In this document: positions 33,008-42,692 of the stretch, in pieces
Layout of the letters: each line of letters opens with the position of its first letter
Position numbering within the stretch: position 1 is the first letter of the stretch
Assembly (NCBI GenBank): GCA_021827995.1
Contig: JAKATK010000008.1
Coordinates: forward strand, 1 to 60,996
Direction: 5' to 3'
Length of the DNA stretch: 60,996 nucleotides
Source of the DNA: Microcaldota archaeon
Lineage (GTDB): Archaea > Micrarchaeota > Micrarchaeia > Micrarchaeales > Micrarchaeaceae
The notes under the pieces: model-generated
Told to the model about the DNA's origin: nothing
Database searches by the model: none
The model's input: the letters and a program-made list of their open reading frames with translations, nothing else
Made by a program: the position numbers and the translations under genes

Positions 33008-34132
33008 GTGCCTAAGCGCGATGACAAAGGGCAAGGCGACGGGGCCGGCACCCTCAAGATGCTCGAGAACTTCGGCGACGAGCTGCTGGATGACGTCAAA
33101 GCATACAAGAATCCGAAGTTTACCATGCTTAGCAGGGCGAAATCGAACATAATATTCGAGGAAAAGAGGGGCTACCTGACGCTTGGCAAGAGCCGCGAGG
33201 AGAGGAACTTCCTGAACGTAGCGCAGAGCAAGAGGTTCATGCAGACTGTCGCGATAGCGGCAAAGTGCCACAAGTTCGTCAGCGAGAACCTGCACACGTC
33301 GATACGCGGCCTCTTCTACCAGCTCAAGTACTCCTTGGGCGAGGACGTCGACGAAAACATATTCAGCGAGCAGACCGAATCTAACCCGCTCATAGAGGAC
33401 CTTGAGGCGGCGCTGAACACCAAGAGGGAGTTCTTCAACCTGTACGCCACGCGGAAGGGCGTCCTTGCCGGCAACGTCAGGGTCATAGACAGGTTCGGCA
33501 ACGAGCGCACAGAGACTGATGCCAGCAAGATGGGGAGGAGCGGCTGGACCATACCAAGCGACGTCGACAACGACATAGAGTTCGTCGACGTGAAGGCACG
33601 CTACATACTCGTAGTTGAAAAGGACGCTGTCTGGCAGCGCCTGAACGAGGATGGCTTCTGGAAGAAGGAGAACTGCGTGCTCATATCGCCGCAGGGCCAG
33701 GCCACGAGGGGCACAAGGCGTCTCATAAGGAAGCTCGCGGACATGGGCCTGCCGGTGTACGTTTTCAACGATGGCGACGTCTGGGGCTGGTACATATACT
33801 GGACGATCAAGACAGGGAGCATAAACCTGGCTTACATAGGCAACGAGATCGCGACGCCGGAAGCCAGGTTCATAGGCGTTACCCTGTCGGACATGAAGCG
33901 CTATGACTTCCTCAGGAACATGACGATGAGGGCGAGCGAGGCCGATCTGAAGAGGGCGCAGGAGATGCTTGAGTACCCATGGATAAACAGGCACAAGGAG
34001 TGGGCCGAGGAGCTCAAGTCTGCGATAAAGCTGAAGGTGAAGCTGGAGCAGGACACGCTGCAGGGGCCCAGGCTGACCTTCATAGACGACTATATAAGGG
34101 ACAAGATAAAGAACAGGGAGTTCCTGCCCTGA
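33008..34132 (+). CDS. top6A: DNA topoisomerase VI subunit A
   Basis: The subunit cuts and rejoins DNA in the Spo11/Top6A manner. The catalytic tyrosine is Y104 in RGLFYQLKYS (winged-helix domain). The Toprim fold supplies VVEKDAVWQRL and VFNDGDVWGWYIYWTIKTGS, with the acidic pair in DGD where the family usually has DxDPxG. Length 374 is standard. The start is GTG 33008, 4 nt after lonB, implying cotranscription. Subunit B is not in the window, although the two are often adjacent. Confidence 0.94.
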   Translation: MPKRDDKGQGDGAGTLKMLENFGDELLDDVKAYKNPKFTMLSRAKSNIIFEEKRGYLTLGKSREERNFLNVAQSKRFMQTVAIAAKCHKFVSENLHTSIRGLFYQLKYSLGEDVDENIFSEQTESNPLIEDLEAALNTKREFFNLYATRKGVLAGNVRVIDRFGNERTETDASKMGRSGWTIPSDVDNDIEFVDVKARYILVVEKDAVWQRLNEDGFWKKENCVLISPQGQATRGTRRLIRKLADMGLPVYVFNDGDVWGWYIYWTIKTGSINLAYIGNEIATPEARFIGVTLSDMKRYDFLRNMTMRASEADLKRAQEMLEYPWINRHKEWAEELKSAIKLKVKLEQDTLQGPRLTFIDDYIRDKIKNREFLP

Positions 34133-34135
34133 AGC

Positions 34136-35452
34136 TCACAGAGTTATTATAGGGTGCACGTTCACCAGGCCGAGCTTCTTAAGGGTCTCTTCCGGGCTGT
34201 CGTAGTAGTCCCTCACGACCTCGTTTATGCTGCGCAGGTCGCGCTTGCCGAGCTGGTTCAGCCTGGCCAGTATGAACGCCCTGACCTTCTCCTCCTCTAG
34301 TATGTCTGGCGGAGGCACGCCGATCACCCTGGAAAGGGTATCCCTGTACGCCACGCTAGGCAGTATCGGAGTTGACCTGTGGGTCTTGTAGTCGTACCTG
34401 TACAGGTCAGATAGGAGCACCTGGGTCTCCATGCCGGCTATTTCTGATATCTGCACCACCTTCCTGTGGGGCTTCCCGCCCTCCCAGACGATGCTCAGGA
34501 CCATGAGCGCGTCTATCACAGGTATTATCTCCTTTGGCACGTTCATAGGCGCATGCTGCAACCTGTTTATCATGTCCCTGGTCGAGGACGCGTGTATGGT
34601 GCCCATCGCTATCTTGCCGATGTTCATGGCGGTCAGCATGTCGTTGGCCTCCGGACCCCTGACCTCGCCGATTATGATCAGGTCCGGCCGCATCCTGAGG
34701 GTGTTCTTGACGAGCTCGACCATGGGAACGTCCTCGCTGGTCTCGAGCCTGACGCAGTTGTCCTGTGTGCTGCTATCCAATTCGTAGGTCTCCTCTATTG
34801 TCACTATGCGCGTCTCCGGCCTGAAGAACGAGAACATCGAGTTTAGAAGCGTGGTCTTGCCTGCACCAGGCATGCCAGCTATGAGGAGGTTGGCGGGCCT
34901 GACCCTGAAGCCGTCGGCATAGAGCCAGAGCCTGGACGCTATCTGATAATCGAGCTCGCCGCTGTTTATCAAGTCGATTACGCTCAGGGCGTGGCTCTTG
35001 AAGTTCCTGATCGTGATATCGTACCCGAGCGGCGAGTCCACTATGTTGCACCGGCTGCCCTGCGGCATGTGGACGTCCATGATCTTGCCGCCTACCGTCT
35101 CGTTAGTCGCGTAGAGCTGCAGCTTCTTGACCAACCTGTTGAGCTCCTCGCGGTTCTCCATCTTTAGGTCCAACCTGCGCTGGCCGTGGCCAGAGTCATA
35201 GACGAAGATGCTCTGTATGTTGTTCACCATTATATCCTCTATGTGCTCGTCGTACAGCAGCGGCGTAATCTTGCCTAGGTCGTTTATGTCGTCTATTATC
35301 TCGTCTATGGTTCTTGCGCCTATGCTGGGGTCCAGCCTCTTGGCTATAGAGGTTATGAGCAGCCTGCGCTTGTTCTGGTCAGTCGTGTTTACGAAGGCGC
35401 CCTTGGCCTGGTCGAGTATTCGCTCCTCGAGCGTCATTGTCTCTTCGTCCAT
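34136..35452 (-). CDS. Type IV pilus/secretion assembly ATPase (GspE/TadA/VirB11 family)
   Basis: The 438-residue hexameric ATPase powers assembly of type IV pilus-like structures. Residues 60-160 are the N-terminal domain (EHIEDIMVNNIQSIFVY, VGGKIMDVHMPQGSRCNIV). Walker A is GMPGAGKTT (193-201), the Asp box begins TIEETYEL, Walker B is LIIIGEVRG (258-266) and the His box GTIHAS (284-289). No polytopic platform protein or prepilin peptidase is in the window. It is the natural candidate motor for the class III pilin-like proteins encoded at 14304, 38469 and 44544. It converges on top6A with a 3-nt gap. Confidence 0.92.
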   Translation of the reverse strand: MDEETMTLEERILDQAKGAFVNTTDQNKRRLLITSIAKRLDPSIGARTIDEIIDDINDLGKITPLLYDEHIEDIMVNNIQSIFVYDSGHGQRRLDLKMENREELNRLVKKLQLYATNETVGGKIMDVHMPQGSRCNIVDSPLGYDITIRNFKSHALSVIDLINSGELDYQIASRLWLYADGFRVRPANLLIAGMPGAGKTTLLNSMFSFFRPETRIVTIEETYELDSSTQDNCVRLETSEDVPMVELVKNTLRMRPDLIIIGEVRGPEANDMLTAMNIGKIAMGTIHASSTRDMINRLQHAPMNVPKEIIPVIDALMVLSIVWEGGKPHRKVVQISEIAGMETQVLLSDLYRYDYKTHRSTPILPSVAYRDTLSRVIGVPPPDILEEEKVRAFILARLNQLGKRDLRSINEVVRDYYDSPEETLKKLGLVNVHPIITL

Positions 35453-35569
35453 GTCCGCACCGGTAGCCGTCAGTACCTTCTACGCGCAGGAATAAAATAC
35501 TAGGTGTGCCACGCCGACAGGCGGCCGCGCCAGGCAATGACTTATATGCGTTGCATGCCAAGCCATACC

Positions 35570-36469
35570 ATGGACGTCATCGTGGCCCTGCCAAACGACC
35601 TCGAGTTGGCAGATGAACTGGGCAAGAAGGGCAGTATCGACAGCATGGCTTTCTACAATAGGAAGCTCGATAACGGCGTGATAACGGTGCTGGTGCCTAC
35701 GGATATAGACAAGAGGTACCACGCGTTTCCGGAATCGATAACACTGGCGGACGTCGTCGTGCTCAGCTCTACCGAAATGGACGCGTTGTTCGGCGAGACC
35801 CTGCTGGCATGCTCCCTGCTCGGAAAGGAAGTGCTCATAACCGATGACAACGATGTCAGCGGCATTGTAGCTGGTCTGCAGCTCAACCACAAGATTGTGA
35901 AGCGCGGCGAAGTGCTTGGCGAGCTGCCGCGCTATGCCGGTCACGACCATGAGAGCCAGGGCGACACGCGCATAGACATAGACAGGGCCTTCCCGGTAAA
36001 CGGCGTGGGCGACGTCGCGCTCGGCTTCGTAACCAGGGGCAGCGTGTCCAAGCACGACAAGCTGCTGCATGGCTCAGGTATAGAGGTAACCGTAAGGTCG
36101 ATACAGTGCCAGGACGAGGACGTCGAGTCAGCGGGCGTGGGCGCGAGGGTTGGCCTCGCGCTCAAGGGCATAAGCCACAGCGACATGGAGAAGGGCGACG
36201 TGCTGTCAAAGAAGAGGATACCTAGGTCGCGCGACTTCGAGGTCAAGTTCAGGCTTGCAAGGGTGGCGAAGGCGCTTCCGCCTGGAGATATGCGCTGCGG
36301 AATCGCTTCGAACTTCACATATTCGGAGGCGCTGCTCAGCGGCGACGGCGACACGAGAAGAATAAGGACCGAGAGGGCGGTCGCGCTGGACGTTGGTGAC
36401 AGGGCGCTGTTCATCAGGAACGAAAAGCCGCGAATCTTCGCAGCTGGCGAGGTTGTGAAGATTTTATAA
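35570..36469 (+). CDS. EF-Tu/SelB-like translation factor paralogue without a GTPase site
   Basis: The second half has EF-Tu domain 2 (VNGVGDVALGFVTRGSVSKHDKLL, VRSIQCQDEDVESAGVGARVGLALKGI, MEKGDVLS) and a domain 3-like barrel. The first 110 residues occupy the G-domain position but lack the P-loop GxxxxGK[ST], DxxG and NKxD motifs, so GTP binding is unlikely. Related G-motif-less EF-1 alpha-like proteins are known in archaea without a settled role. TATA cttatatg (35541-35548) predicts transcription start at about 35570, favouring this ATG (MDVIVALP) over upstream ones. Confidence 0.8.
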   Translation: MDVIVALPNDLELADELGKKGSIDSMAFYNRKLDNGVITVLVPTDIDKRYHAFPESITLADVVVLSSTEMDALFGETLLACSLLGKEVLITDDNDVSGIVAGLQLNHKIVKRGEVLGELPRYAGHDHESQGDTRIDIDRAFPVNGVGDVALGFVTRGSVSKHDKLLHGSGIEVTVRSIQCQDEDVESAGVGARVGLALKGISHSDMEKGDVLSKKRIPRSRDFEVKFRLARVAKALPPGDMRCGIASNFTYSEALLSGDGDTRRIRTERAVALDVGDRALFIRNEKPRIFAAGEVVKIL

Positions 36470-36493
36470 TCATGCATTGCTAACCTATCGTAC

Positions 36494-36566
36494 GCGATCG
36501 TAGTCTAACCTGGTAGGACTCTGCCCCTCCAAGGCAGAGACCCGGGTTCAAATCCCGGCGATCGCA
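36494..36566 (+). tRNA. tRNA-Gly (TCC)
   Basis: The 73-nt cloverleaf has acceptor gcgatcg/cgatcgc with discriminator A. The anticodon arm ctgcc-cctccaa-ggcag gives anticodon TCC, and the T arm is cgggttcaaatcccg. There is no intron and no encoded CCA. Confidence 0.95.
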
Positions 36567-36625
36567 TTATGCAGTCTGACTTCGAGGGCACCTCAAGAGG
36601 TCGGGTATCGCCAGGGGTGAGAAAA

Positions 36626-38389
36626 ATGAAAAAGCATGGATTCGCGTTTCTCTCGAATTCTATGACCTCTGCCATGGAGTCGCATGGTGAGATAATATGG
36701 TTTCCGGCGCCGCGCTTCGATTCCGAATCGCTGTTCTCTAAGATGCTTGACGATGAAAGGGGCGGCCACTTCTCATTGCGGCCGGTTGACTGGTGTACCG
36801 ATAACGCAGCTTACATAGGCAACAGCCTCGTTCTCAAGAGCATTTTCACGACGGCCAAGGGCGCTCTCGAGGTTATCGACTTTTTGCCACCGGGCCTACC
36901 TGCCATAATAAGGATGTTTAAGTCGGACGTGCCATTCATCGCAGAGATAAAGCCACGATTCAATTACGGCGAACTGACGCCCATAGTAACTGAACACGAG
37001 GATGGCATATCGTTTAGGAATACGAAATCAGTGGAGAGCTTTGATGTGCGCATATTTGGCAAGTACAAGAAAATCTCAGATGATACTCTGAGGTTCAATG
37101 GCGGTGAGGGTTACCTGCTTTCAATGTATGCAGAGGACTTCAGACAGGGTTTGTTCAGCAACAGGGGATTTGTTTACCCGAATCCAAAAGAGTCGCTTGC
37201 TACCACACTTAACTATTGGGAATCGCAACTCGCTGAAGTGATGCGCGTCAAGAGCTTCAAGGAAGCGTACTACAGGTCACTGGCTGTAGTGATGGGGCTG
37301 ACGTATGCAGCGTCGGGTGGCATAATGGCGGCCGCAACCACATCGATGCCAACAATGATTGGCGGCAATTGGAACTGGGATTATAGGTACGTGTGGACAC
37401 GGGACACTTCGTACGCTGCCGCGGCTCTGGCAAAAGTGGGCGCGTTCTCAAGGGCGAGGAGAACCCTGAACTTCCTGCTCAGCCTTATAGACTTATCATC
37501 CAAGAGCTTCGACAGGCCGCTGTACAGGGTGGATGGAACGGCCGCGCCTGTAGAGATGCGGATACCATGGCTGAAAGGACACCTGAACTCTCGTCCAGTC
37601 AGGGTGGGTAATACGGCATGGGATCAGATCCAGATGGACACAGAGGGCGAGTTTGTCGAGGCCCTCTACACTTACTACAGGATGTCTGGCGACATCGGCT
37701 ACGTGAGGGGTGCCATGTGGGCTCTGGACGCAATCGCCGAATGGTGCAAGGGTTCGTGGAGAAAGAAAAGCACAAGCCTGTGGGAGGAACGCGGTGAACA
37801 GCAGCATTTCGTCTACACAAAGCTCATGAACTGGTTAGCGCTTGAAAGGATAAGCAGGCTCAACATGGCGCTAGGCAGGGAGGACAAAGCTGTGGAGCTT
37901 AAAAAGGTCGGCGAGGCGATACGCAGGGACATACTGGAGCGCGGCTTCTCCAGAAAGCTCAACTCTTTCGTCAAATACTACGGCAGTTCTGAAGTAGATT
38001 CGTCGTTGCTCAACATACTGCTGTGCGGCTTCCTTGGGCCGGAGGACAAGCGCGTCATCGGGACAATCAAATTGGTGAAGGCCAGACTGGCCAGTAAGAG
38101 CGGGCTGCTGTTGAGGACCGAGAACGATTATGAGGGTAGAGACTCGCGGCCGTTCACCCTGATAAACACGTGGCTCGCCAGGGCTTACATAATGATGGGT
38201 GATATGGACATGGCGAAGAAAACGCTGAATGGCCTGCTCAACTATTCCACGAGCCTCTTGCTATTCTCTGAGCGGGCGGACGAGGTCACCAAGGACCCGC
38301 TTGGCAACTTCCCGCAGCTGTTCACGCATGCGGGCATCATAGAGGCAGTTGCGGAATATGAAGACCCGAGCCTGTGCCAAAAAGTGTAA
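36626..38389 (+). CDS. GH15 family glycoside hydrolase (glucoamylase or trehalase)
   Basis: GH15 enzymes release glucose from alpha-glucans or, in some archaea, from trehalose. The protein shows the N-terminal beta-sandwich opening (FAFLSNSMTSAMESHGEIIWFPAPRFDS), then the (alpha/alpha)6 barrel with GNWNWDYRYVWTRDTSYAAAAL, the general-acid region SLWEERGEQQHFVYTKLMNW, and DPLGNFPQLFTHAGIIEA near the end. No signal peptide is present, so it acts in the cytoplasm on stored glycogen or trehalose. ATG 36626 is preferred because ggtga lies 9 nt upstream; the frame is open to ATG 36569, only 3 nt after tRNA-Gly. Confidence 0.9.
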   Translation: MKKHGFAFLSNSMTSAMESHGEIIWFPAPRFDSESLFSKMLDDERGGHFSLRPVDWCTDNAAYIGNSLVLKSIFTTAKGALEVIDFLPPGLPAIIRMFKSDVPFIAEIKPRFNYGELTPIVTEHEDGISFRNTKSVESFDVRIFGKYKKISDDTLRFNGGEGYLLSMYAEDFRQGLFSNRGFVYPNPKESLATTLNYWESQLAEVMRVKSFKEAYYRSLAVVMGLTYAASGGIMAAATTSMPTMIGGNWNWDYRYVWTRDTSYAAAALAKVGAFSRARRTLNFLLSLIDLSSKSFDRPLYRVDGTAAPVEMRIPWLKGHLNSRPVRVGNTAWDQIQMDTEGEFVEALYTYYRMSGDIGYVRGAMWALDAIAEWCKGSWRKKSTSLWEERGEQQHFVYTKLMNWLALERISRLNMALGREDKAVELKKVGEAIRRDILERGFSRKLNSFVKYYGSSEVDSSLLNILLCGFLGPEDKRVIGTIKLVKARLASKSGLLLRTENDYEGRDSRPFTLINTWLARAYIMMGDMDMAKKTLNGLLNYSTSLLLFSERADEVTKDPLGNFPQLFTHAGIIEAVAEYEDPSLCQKV

Positions 38390-38468
38390 ATGCGCTGACG
38401 CGGACAACGCACCGCAATGCGCTTTCTTGGGCCGGGTTACGGTGGGATCCGAATGCCATAAATGCGCT

Positions 38469-40325
38469 TCATTGCACCGGGCCCAGCATGGCCCCGGGCA
38501 TGTTGCCGCCCGGCGGGTACGCCCTTACCCTGGCGTACTGCGCGTACATCTGTGAGGTGGGCACGTTCCTTTCTGCTATGTTCCAACCCACGTAGAGCGA
38601 TGTGGAAGCGCCCTGGTTGCCCGTCGTCACGAGATCGCCATAGTTTATCTCCCCGTACACAGTCGACGGATCTTCCCACATGCTCATCATCACAAGAGTG
38701 GAGCCCAACGAGTACGAGAAGGTAGGCTCGCCGTCGCCGGCGGATCTCAGCATGTAGTAGTTCGAGTTGGTGTCGGTCATTATGCCTATCGCAGCCGGAC
38801 CGCCGCACGGCCCGTTGTTGCCCAGCTCGCCAGCGCCCTCTTCCATGCAACCCTGGGTCTCTAGGGCGCCGTAGAAGTCGAGTATGCTTGTCTGGGGGTT
38901 ATACGGCGTCGAGGAGTACTGCAGGGTACCCTGGGCGCAGCCGCAGCTGCTCGTAAGCGTGATGCCGTTCTGGACGGAGTAACCGAAGTTGCTGCAACCG
39001 TAGCAGTTCCATCCGCCGGGAAGACTCCCGCCCGCGAAGTTCTGGTAGAAAGTCGGGAACACGTTGGCGCCGTTGTCGTATGTCGCGTACGGGGTGCAGC
39101 CTGGACCAGGGGTTAGGCAGCTGAGTTGTGGTGCCTCGCCTGCGACAACTCCGTCGAACTGAGAGCCTGCGCCAATAGTGTTGCCGAACACCATGTATAT
39201 CGTGTTTCCGGGCGCCGTCTGGGTTTCTCCATTCGGCAGCTTTACCCAGAAGATCGCATGCGACGACGATGGCGTACACGCGGTCTCTGGGCAGCCCTCG
39301 AGCCACGAGTCCAGCGGTCCGGACGGGACGTTGCCTGACATAGATGAGTAGAACCTTATGTTGCCTAGGTCGCCGCTCTCGTATGCCGAATACGTGGATG
39401 GGTTGAAAGTGATGTTCTGCTGGAACGTGCCTGATATCGTGCTGCCAGGACTCAGCGTTATAGGTACGTAGCATGGTACCTGAGAGAACTGTACCGGCAC
39501 GGTCTGGCCGCCGCTCGCGATCCCTGAGATGCTGTTCGTTGAATAGCAGGCCGAAGGGGTCACAATAGGGGCGTTTATCGTATAAGGCAGCGAAACATCG
39601 GTAGGTATGCTAGTGAACACTATGTTAGAAGGTGTGTTCGCGCTCTCCATGACGCCGTTGTACGTCACAGACCAGGGAGTGTCTGTTGGCAGAGGATTCG
39701 CGGTAAAAATGACGTTGCCGACCTGAGGGCCGGAAGGCGGAGGCGCGGAAGATCCGGAACCTCCGCCGAAGTAACCGCCGAACGATGCGCTGCTCGTGCC
39801 TGCCTCCTTCGCCGTTATCGTAGCGACCTTCGAGTATGCCGTCGGGACCGAGCACGGGCTCAGACAGTAGCCTAGCCAGACGTAGCCCGCGAACGGCGTC
39901 CCTATCGGCGCGTTCGCAGGTATCTGGCCGTACGCGAACTTGCTGGAGTTGAAGTCCGCTCCGACCGTCTGGCCCGGAAGGAGGTTGCCTATAAAGAGCC
40001 CATTGGAAGGGTTGGTGAAGTTCTGCGGTATGCCCGTGCCGCTTAGCGGTTCGCCCTCCGCAGCAATGAACATAAAGGAATCGAAGTATTCCCTGCCAGT
40101 AGTCTGGCCTAAGGTTATCCCTATACCATTGGCAGTGTATATCGGGTTCTTGCATACGAAGCCGGCCTGCGCGATGCACGCCTGCGGCGCCAGGTTAGAA
40201 CCGTTGAACACGCCGAGTTCGAAGAGCGCAGCGAGCACAACCGCTATGATCAGGATGGCCCAACCGTAGGTCATGAGATACTCCATGGCTGACTGCGCAG
40301 CCAGCCTGGACGGTCTCTTAACCAT
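38469..40325 (-). CDS. Giant pilin-like surface protein with DUF2341-like domain
   Basis: ATG 40325 gives VKRPSRLAAQSAMEYLMTYG, a class III prepilin signal and pilin helix, then the shared module (ACIAQAGFVCKNP, FAGYVWLGYC, YSKVATITAK). Residues about 200-300 look like an Ig-type strand region (PSGPQVGNVIFTANPLP, TPWSVTYNG). The remaining 320 residues are DUF2341-like plus a lectin/concanavalin-like part: FQQNITFNPSTYSAYESGDLG, VAGEAPQLS, YDNGANVFPTFYQNF, ARVRAYPPGG. The first of these closely matches the protein at 23514-24740. At 618 residues it is a pilin-based adhesin. A TATA-like attataag near 40358-40365 precedes it. Confidence 0.85.
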   Translation of the reverse strand: MVKRPSRLAAQSAMEYLMTYGWAILIIAVVLAALFELGVFNGSNLAPQACIAQAGFVCKNPIYTANGIGITLGQTTGREYFDSFMFIAAEGEPLSGTGIPQNFTNPSNGLFIGNLLPGQTVGADFNSSKFAYGQIPANAPIGTPFAGYVWLGYCLSPCSVPTAYSKVATITAKEAGTSSASFGGYFGGGSGSSAPPPSGPQVGNVIFTANPLPTDTPWSVTYNGVMESANTPSNIVFTSIPTDVSLPYTINAPIVTPSACYSTNSISGIASGGQTVPVQFSQVPCYVPITLSPGSTISGTFQQNITFNPSTYSAYESGDLGNIRFYSSMSGNVPSGPLDSWLEGCPETACTPSSSHAIFWVKLPNGETQTAPGNTIYMVFGNTIGAGSQFDGVVAGEAPQLSCLTPGPGCTPYATYDNGANVFPTFYQNFAGGSLPGGWNCYGCSNFGYSVQNGITLTSSCGCAQGTLQYSSTPYNPQTSILDFYGALETQGCMEEGAGELGNNGPCGGPAAIGIMTDTNSNYYMLRSAGDGEPTFSYSLGSTLVMMSMWEDPSTVYGEINYGDLVTTGNQGASTSLYVGWNIAERNVPTSQMYAQYARVRAYPPGGNMPGAMLGPVQ

Positions 40326-40597
40326 TCGCTTACCTGTGTGATATAATAGCACAGCAATAACTTATAATTGTTGCGGGGAGGACGTCAAGTGACTAACCTG
40401 CTACTGGCATGTCCTTAGCCCAGCTCGTCCAACCACCCAAGACGGTCGCAGGCGAATCCACCAACTCTTCACTAGCTCCATCTTTCGGGTCTCACTAGGG
40501 GCAGCTCCGACGCGTTCAAACTTGCAACCAAACACAGCGAGCCAGCTATAGGTATGCGGTATGAACTGGCGTGAACCTATGACTTGCACGCTGCGGC

Positions 40598-41449
40598 TCA
40601 CTTGCCGTACTTGTAGAGTCCTTCACCGGTCTTCCTGCCGAGCTTGCCCTCGCTCACGAGCTTTGAGAGCAACGGCGCGGGCATGAACTGCTTGTTCTTT
40701 GTTTCAGCGTATATGGCTTCCATTATGTCCTTGCACACGTCCAGACCTATGAAGTCTGCCAGCTCTATCGGACCCATCGGGTGGTTGAAGCCAAGCTTCG
40801 CTACCGTGTCTATTGAGCCGGCATCGGCCACGCCGTCCTCGAGGGCCATTATGGACTCGTTGATAAAGGCCATGAGTATCCTGTTTGATACGAAGCCAGG
40901 GGAGTCCTTGACCTTCACCGGCGTCTTGTTCAGGCCCGCGACGAAGGCCATGGAGCGCTCAAGGGTGCCGTTGGAGGTCTTTGATCCGATGACCACTTCG
41001 ACGAGCTTCATCACGTTTGCCGGATTGAAGAAGTGCAGGCCTATGAATCTGCTCGGGTCACTGAGCGCGGACGCGAGCCTGTCTATCATTATCGAAGACG
41101 TGTTCGTAGCTAGTATGGCGTTTGTGCTCGAGAATCTCTCCATCTCCTTCATTACCTGCAGCTTCGTGTCGAGCACCTCCGGCACAGATTCTATGACGAT
41201 ACTGGCACTCGCCATGCCTGCCATGTCCACCGAGAGCGTGACGCGGCTAAGGAACGAGTCCATGTCTGCCTTGGCCAGCTTGCCCTTCTCTACAGACCTT
41301 AGCATGCCGGCCTTGAGCCTGGCCATGCCTCTCTCAAGGGACTCTTGGCTCCTGCTTAACAACACTACGCTGTGGCCGGACTGAAGGCATGCCTGCGCTA
41401 TGCCAGTGCCCATCTGGCCCACACCTATTATGGCGACCCTCTCGGCCAT
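40598..41449 (-). CDS. hbd: 3-hydroxyacyl-CoA (3-hydroxybutyryl-CoA) dehydrogenase
   Basis: It interconverts 3-oxoacyl- and 3-hydroxyacyl-CoA with NAD(P). ATG 41449 gives MAERVAIIGVGQMGTGIAQAC (Rossmann GxGxMGxGIA). The catalytic His is in FIGLHFFNPANVMKLVEVV, and the C-terminal dimer domain contains DSPGFVSNRILMAFINES and HPMGPIELADFIGLD. Length 283 is that of short Hbd proteins. The ATG overlaps the thiolase end by 1 nt. Confidence 0.94.
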   Translation of the reverse strand: MAERVAIIGVGQMGTGIAQACLQSGHSVVLLSRSQESLERGMARLKAGMLRSVEKGKLAKADMDSFLSRVTLSVDMAGMASASIVIESVPEVLDTKLQVMKEMERFSSTNAILATNTSSIMIDRLASALSDPSRFIGLHFFNPANVMKLVEVVIGSKTSNGTLERSMAFVAGLNKTPVKVKDSPGFVSNRILMAFINESIMALEDGVADAGSIDTVAKLGFNHPMGPIELADFIGLDVCKDIMEAIYAETKNKQFMPAPLLSKLVSEGKLGRKTGEGLYKYGK

Positions 41450-42690
41450 TATACCACACTGCTGATGAGCATAGATGCAGCGCCGCCCCCTCCATGACAT
41501 AGTGAGGCTATACCGAGGTTCTTCCGTCTGTCATGCAGCGCGTAAATCAGCGTCGTAAGTATCCTGGCGCCAGATGCCCCTATCGGGTGACCTAGGGCGG
41601 TCGCACCGCCGTTGACGTTGAGCTTGGCCACGTCTATGTTGAGCGCCCTGACCACGCCGAGGGCCTGAACGCAGAAGGCCTCGTTTATTTCTATAAGGTC
41701 GACGTCGTCGAGAGTCTTGCCAGCCTTCTTGAGAGTCTTTTGAATACCTGATACCGGCGCGAGACCGTACCATGCAGGATCTATGCCGCTGGACGCGTAC
41801 GACTCTATCTTTGCTATAGGCTTTAGATCTAGCTCCTTAACTTTCGAAGCCGACGCTAGGATGACGAACGCTGCGCCATCGCTTATCTGCGATGCATTGC
41901 CTGCAGTGACGGTGCCATCAGGAGCGAATGCCGGCTTCAGAGACGCTAGTTTCTCTATGCTGGTGTCGCGGCGGACGCCCTCGTCTGTGGCGAATTCGCC
42001 AGCGGTACCTACGTTTATAGGGATTATCTCCTTCTTGAACTTGCCTGCATCTATAGCGGCGGCCGCCTTCCTGTGGCTATCGATGGCGAATGCATCCTGT
42101 TCCTCCCTTGTTATCGTGTACTTCTTCCCTATGCGCTCTGCCAGGGTGCCCATGTGCAGGTTGCTGTAGCAGTCCCACAGGCCGTTGAAGACCAGCTCGT
42201 CGACAAGCTTCACGGAGCTTAGGTCCGCACCTGAACCTGCCAGGTAGCGGACCAGCTCGTCCAACGTCGCGTCTCCAAGTTTCTTGAACTTGCGGACCCC
42301 GGCAACGGTGTGCCTAGCGTTGCTCATGCTCTCGATGCCGCCAGCTACCACTATACCGGAGTCGCCGCACTTGATGCTCTCGGCGCCGATGGCTATTGCA
42401 CGAAGGCCGGAGGCGCACACCTGGTTCACATTGCTGGTCACGGTCTCGTTAGGCAGACCGGAGTAGACAACCACTTGCTTCGCCGGGTTCTGGCCCAGAC
42501 CAGCAGAGAGCACATTGCCAGTTATGAGCTCCTCCACCATCTCCGGTTTTATCGATGAACGCGCCATGAGCCCCTTGACCACCGCGGCACCTATGCGCGG
42601 TGAAGAGAGCTCGGACAGCGATCCCAGGAACTTGCCAGTTGCGCTACGCGCAGCATCGACTATATAGACATCCTCCATTGCATCTACCAT
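41449..42690 (-). CDS. Acetyl-CoA C-acetyltransferase (thiolase)
   Basis: Thiolases condense two acetyl-CoA to acetoacetyl-CoA or run the reverse cleavage. The active-site Cys is C92 in NQVCASGLRA. GGATALGHPIGASGAR carries the catalytic His, and the C-terminal CHGGGGAASML carries the second Cys. Length 413 is typical of degradative/biosynthetic thiolase II. Middle gene of a three-gene operon, with 2 nt to the crotonase gene. Confidence 0.94.
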   Translation of the reverse strand: MVDAMEDVYIVDAARSATGKFLGSLSELSSPRIGAAVVKGLMARSSIKPEMVEELITGNVLSAGLGQNPAKQVVVYSGLPNETVTSNVNQVCASGLRAIAIGAESIKCGDSGIVVAGGIESMSNARHTVAGVRKFKKLGDATLDELVRYLAGSGADLSSVKLVDELVFNGLWDCYSNLHMGTLAERIGKKYTITREEQDAFAIDSHRKAAAAIDAGKFKKEIIPINVGTAGEFATDEGVRRDTSIEKLASLKPAFAPDGTVTAGNASQISDGAAFVILASASKVKELDLKPIAKIESYASSGIDPAWYGLAPVSGIQKTLKKAGKTLDDVDLIEINEAFCVQALGVVRALNIDVAKLNVNGGATALGHPIGASGARILTTLIYALHDRRKNLGIASLCHGGGGAASMLISSVV

Positions 42691-42692
42691 TT

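Noticed and set aside
40478-40493. Short stretch that on the minus strand reads gagacccgaaagatgg, similar to a 23S rRNA segment
   Set aside because: The similarity ends after these bases; flanking sequence does not follow 23S rRNA, so it is chance.
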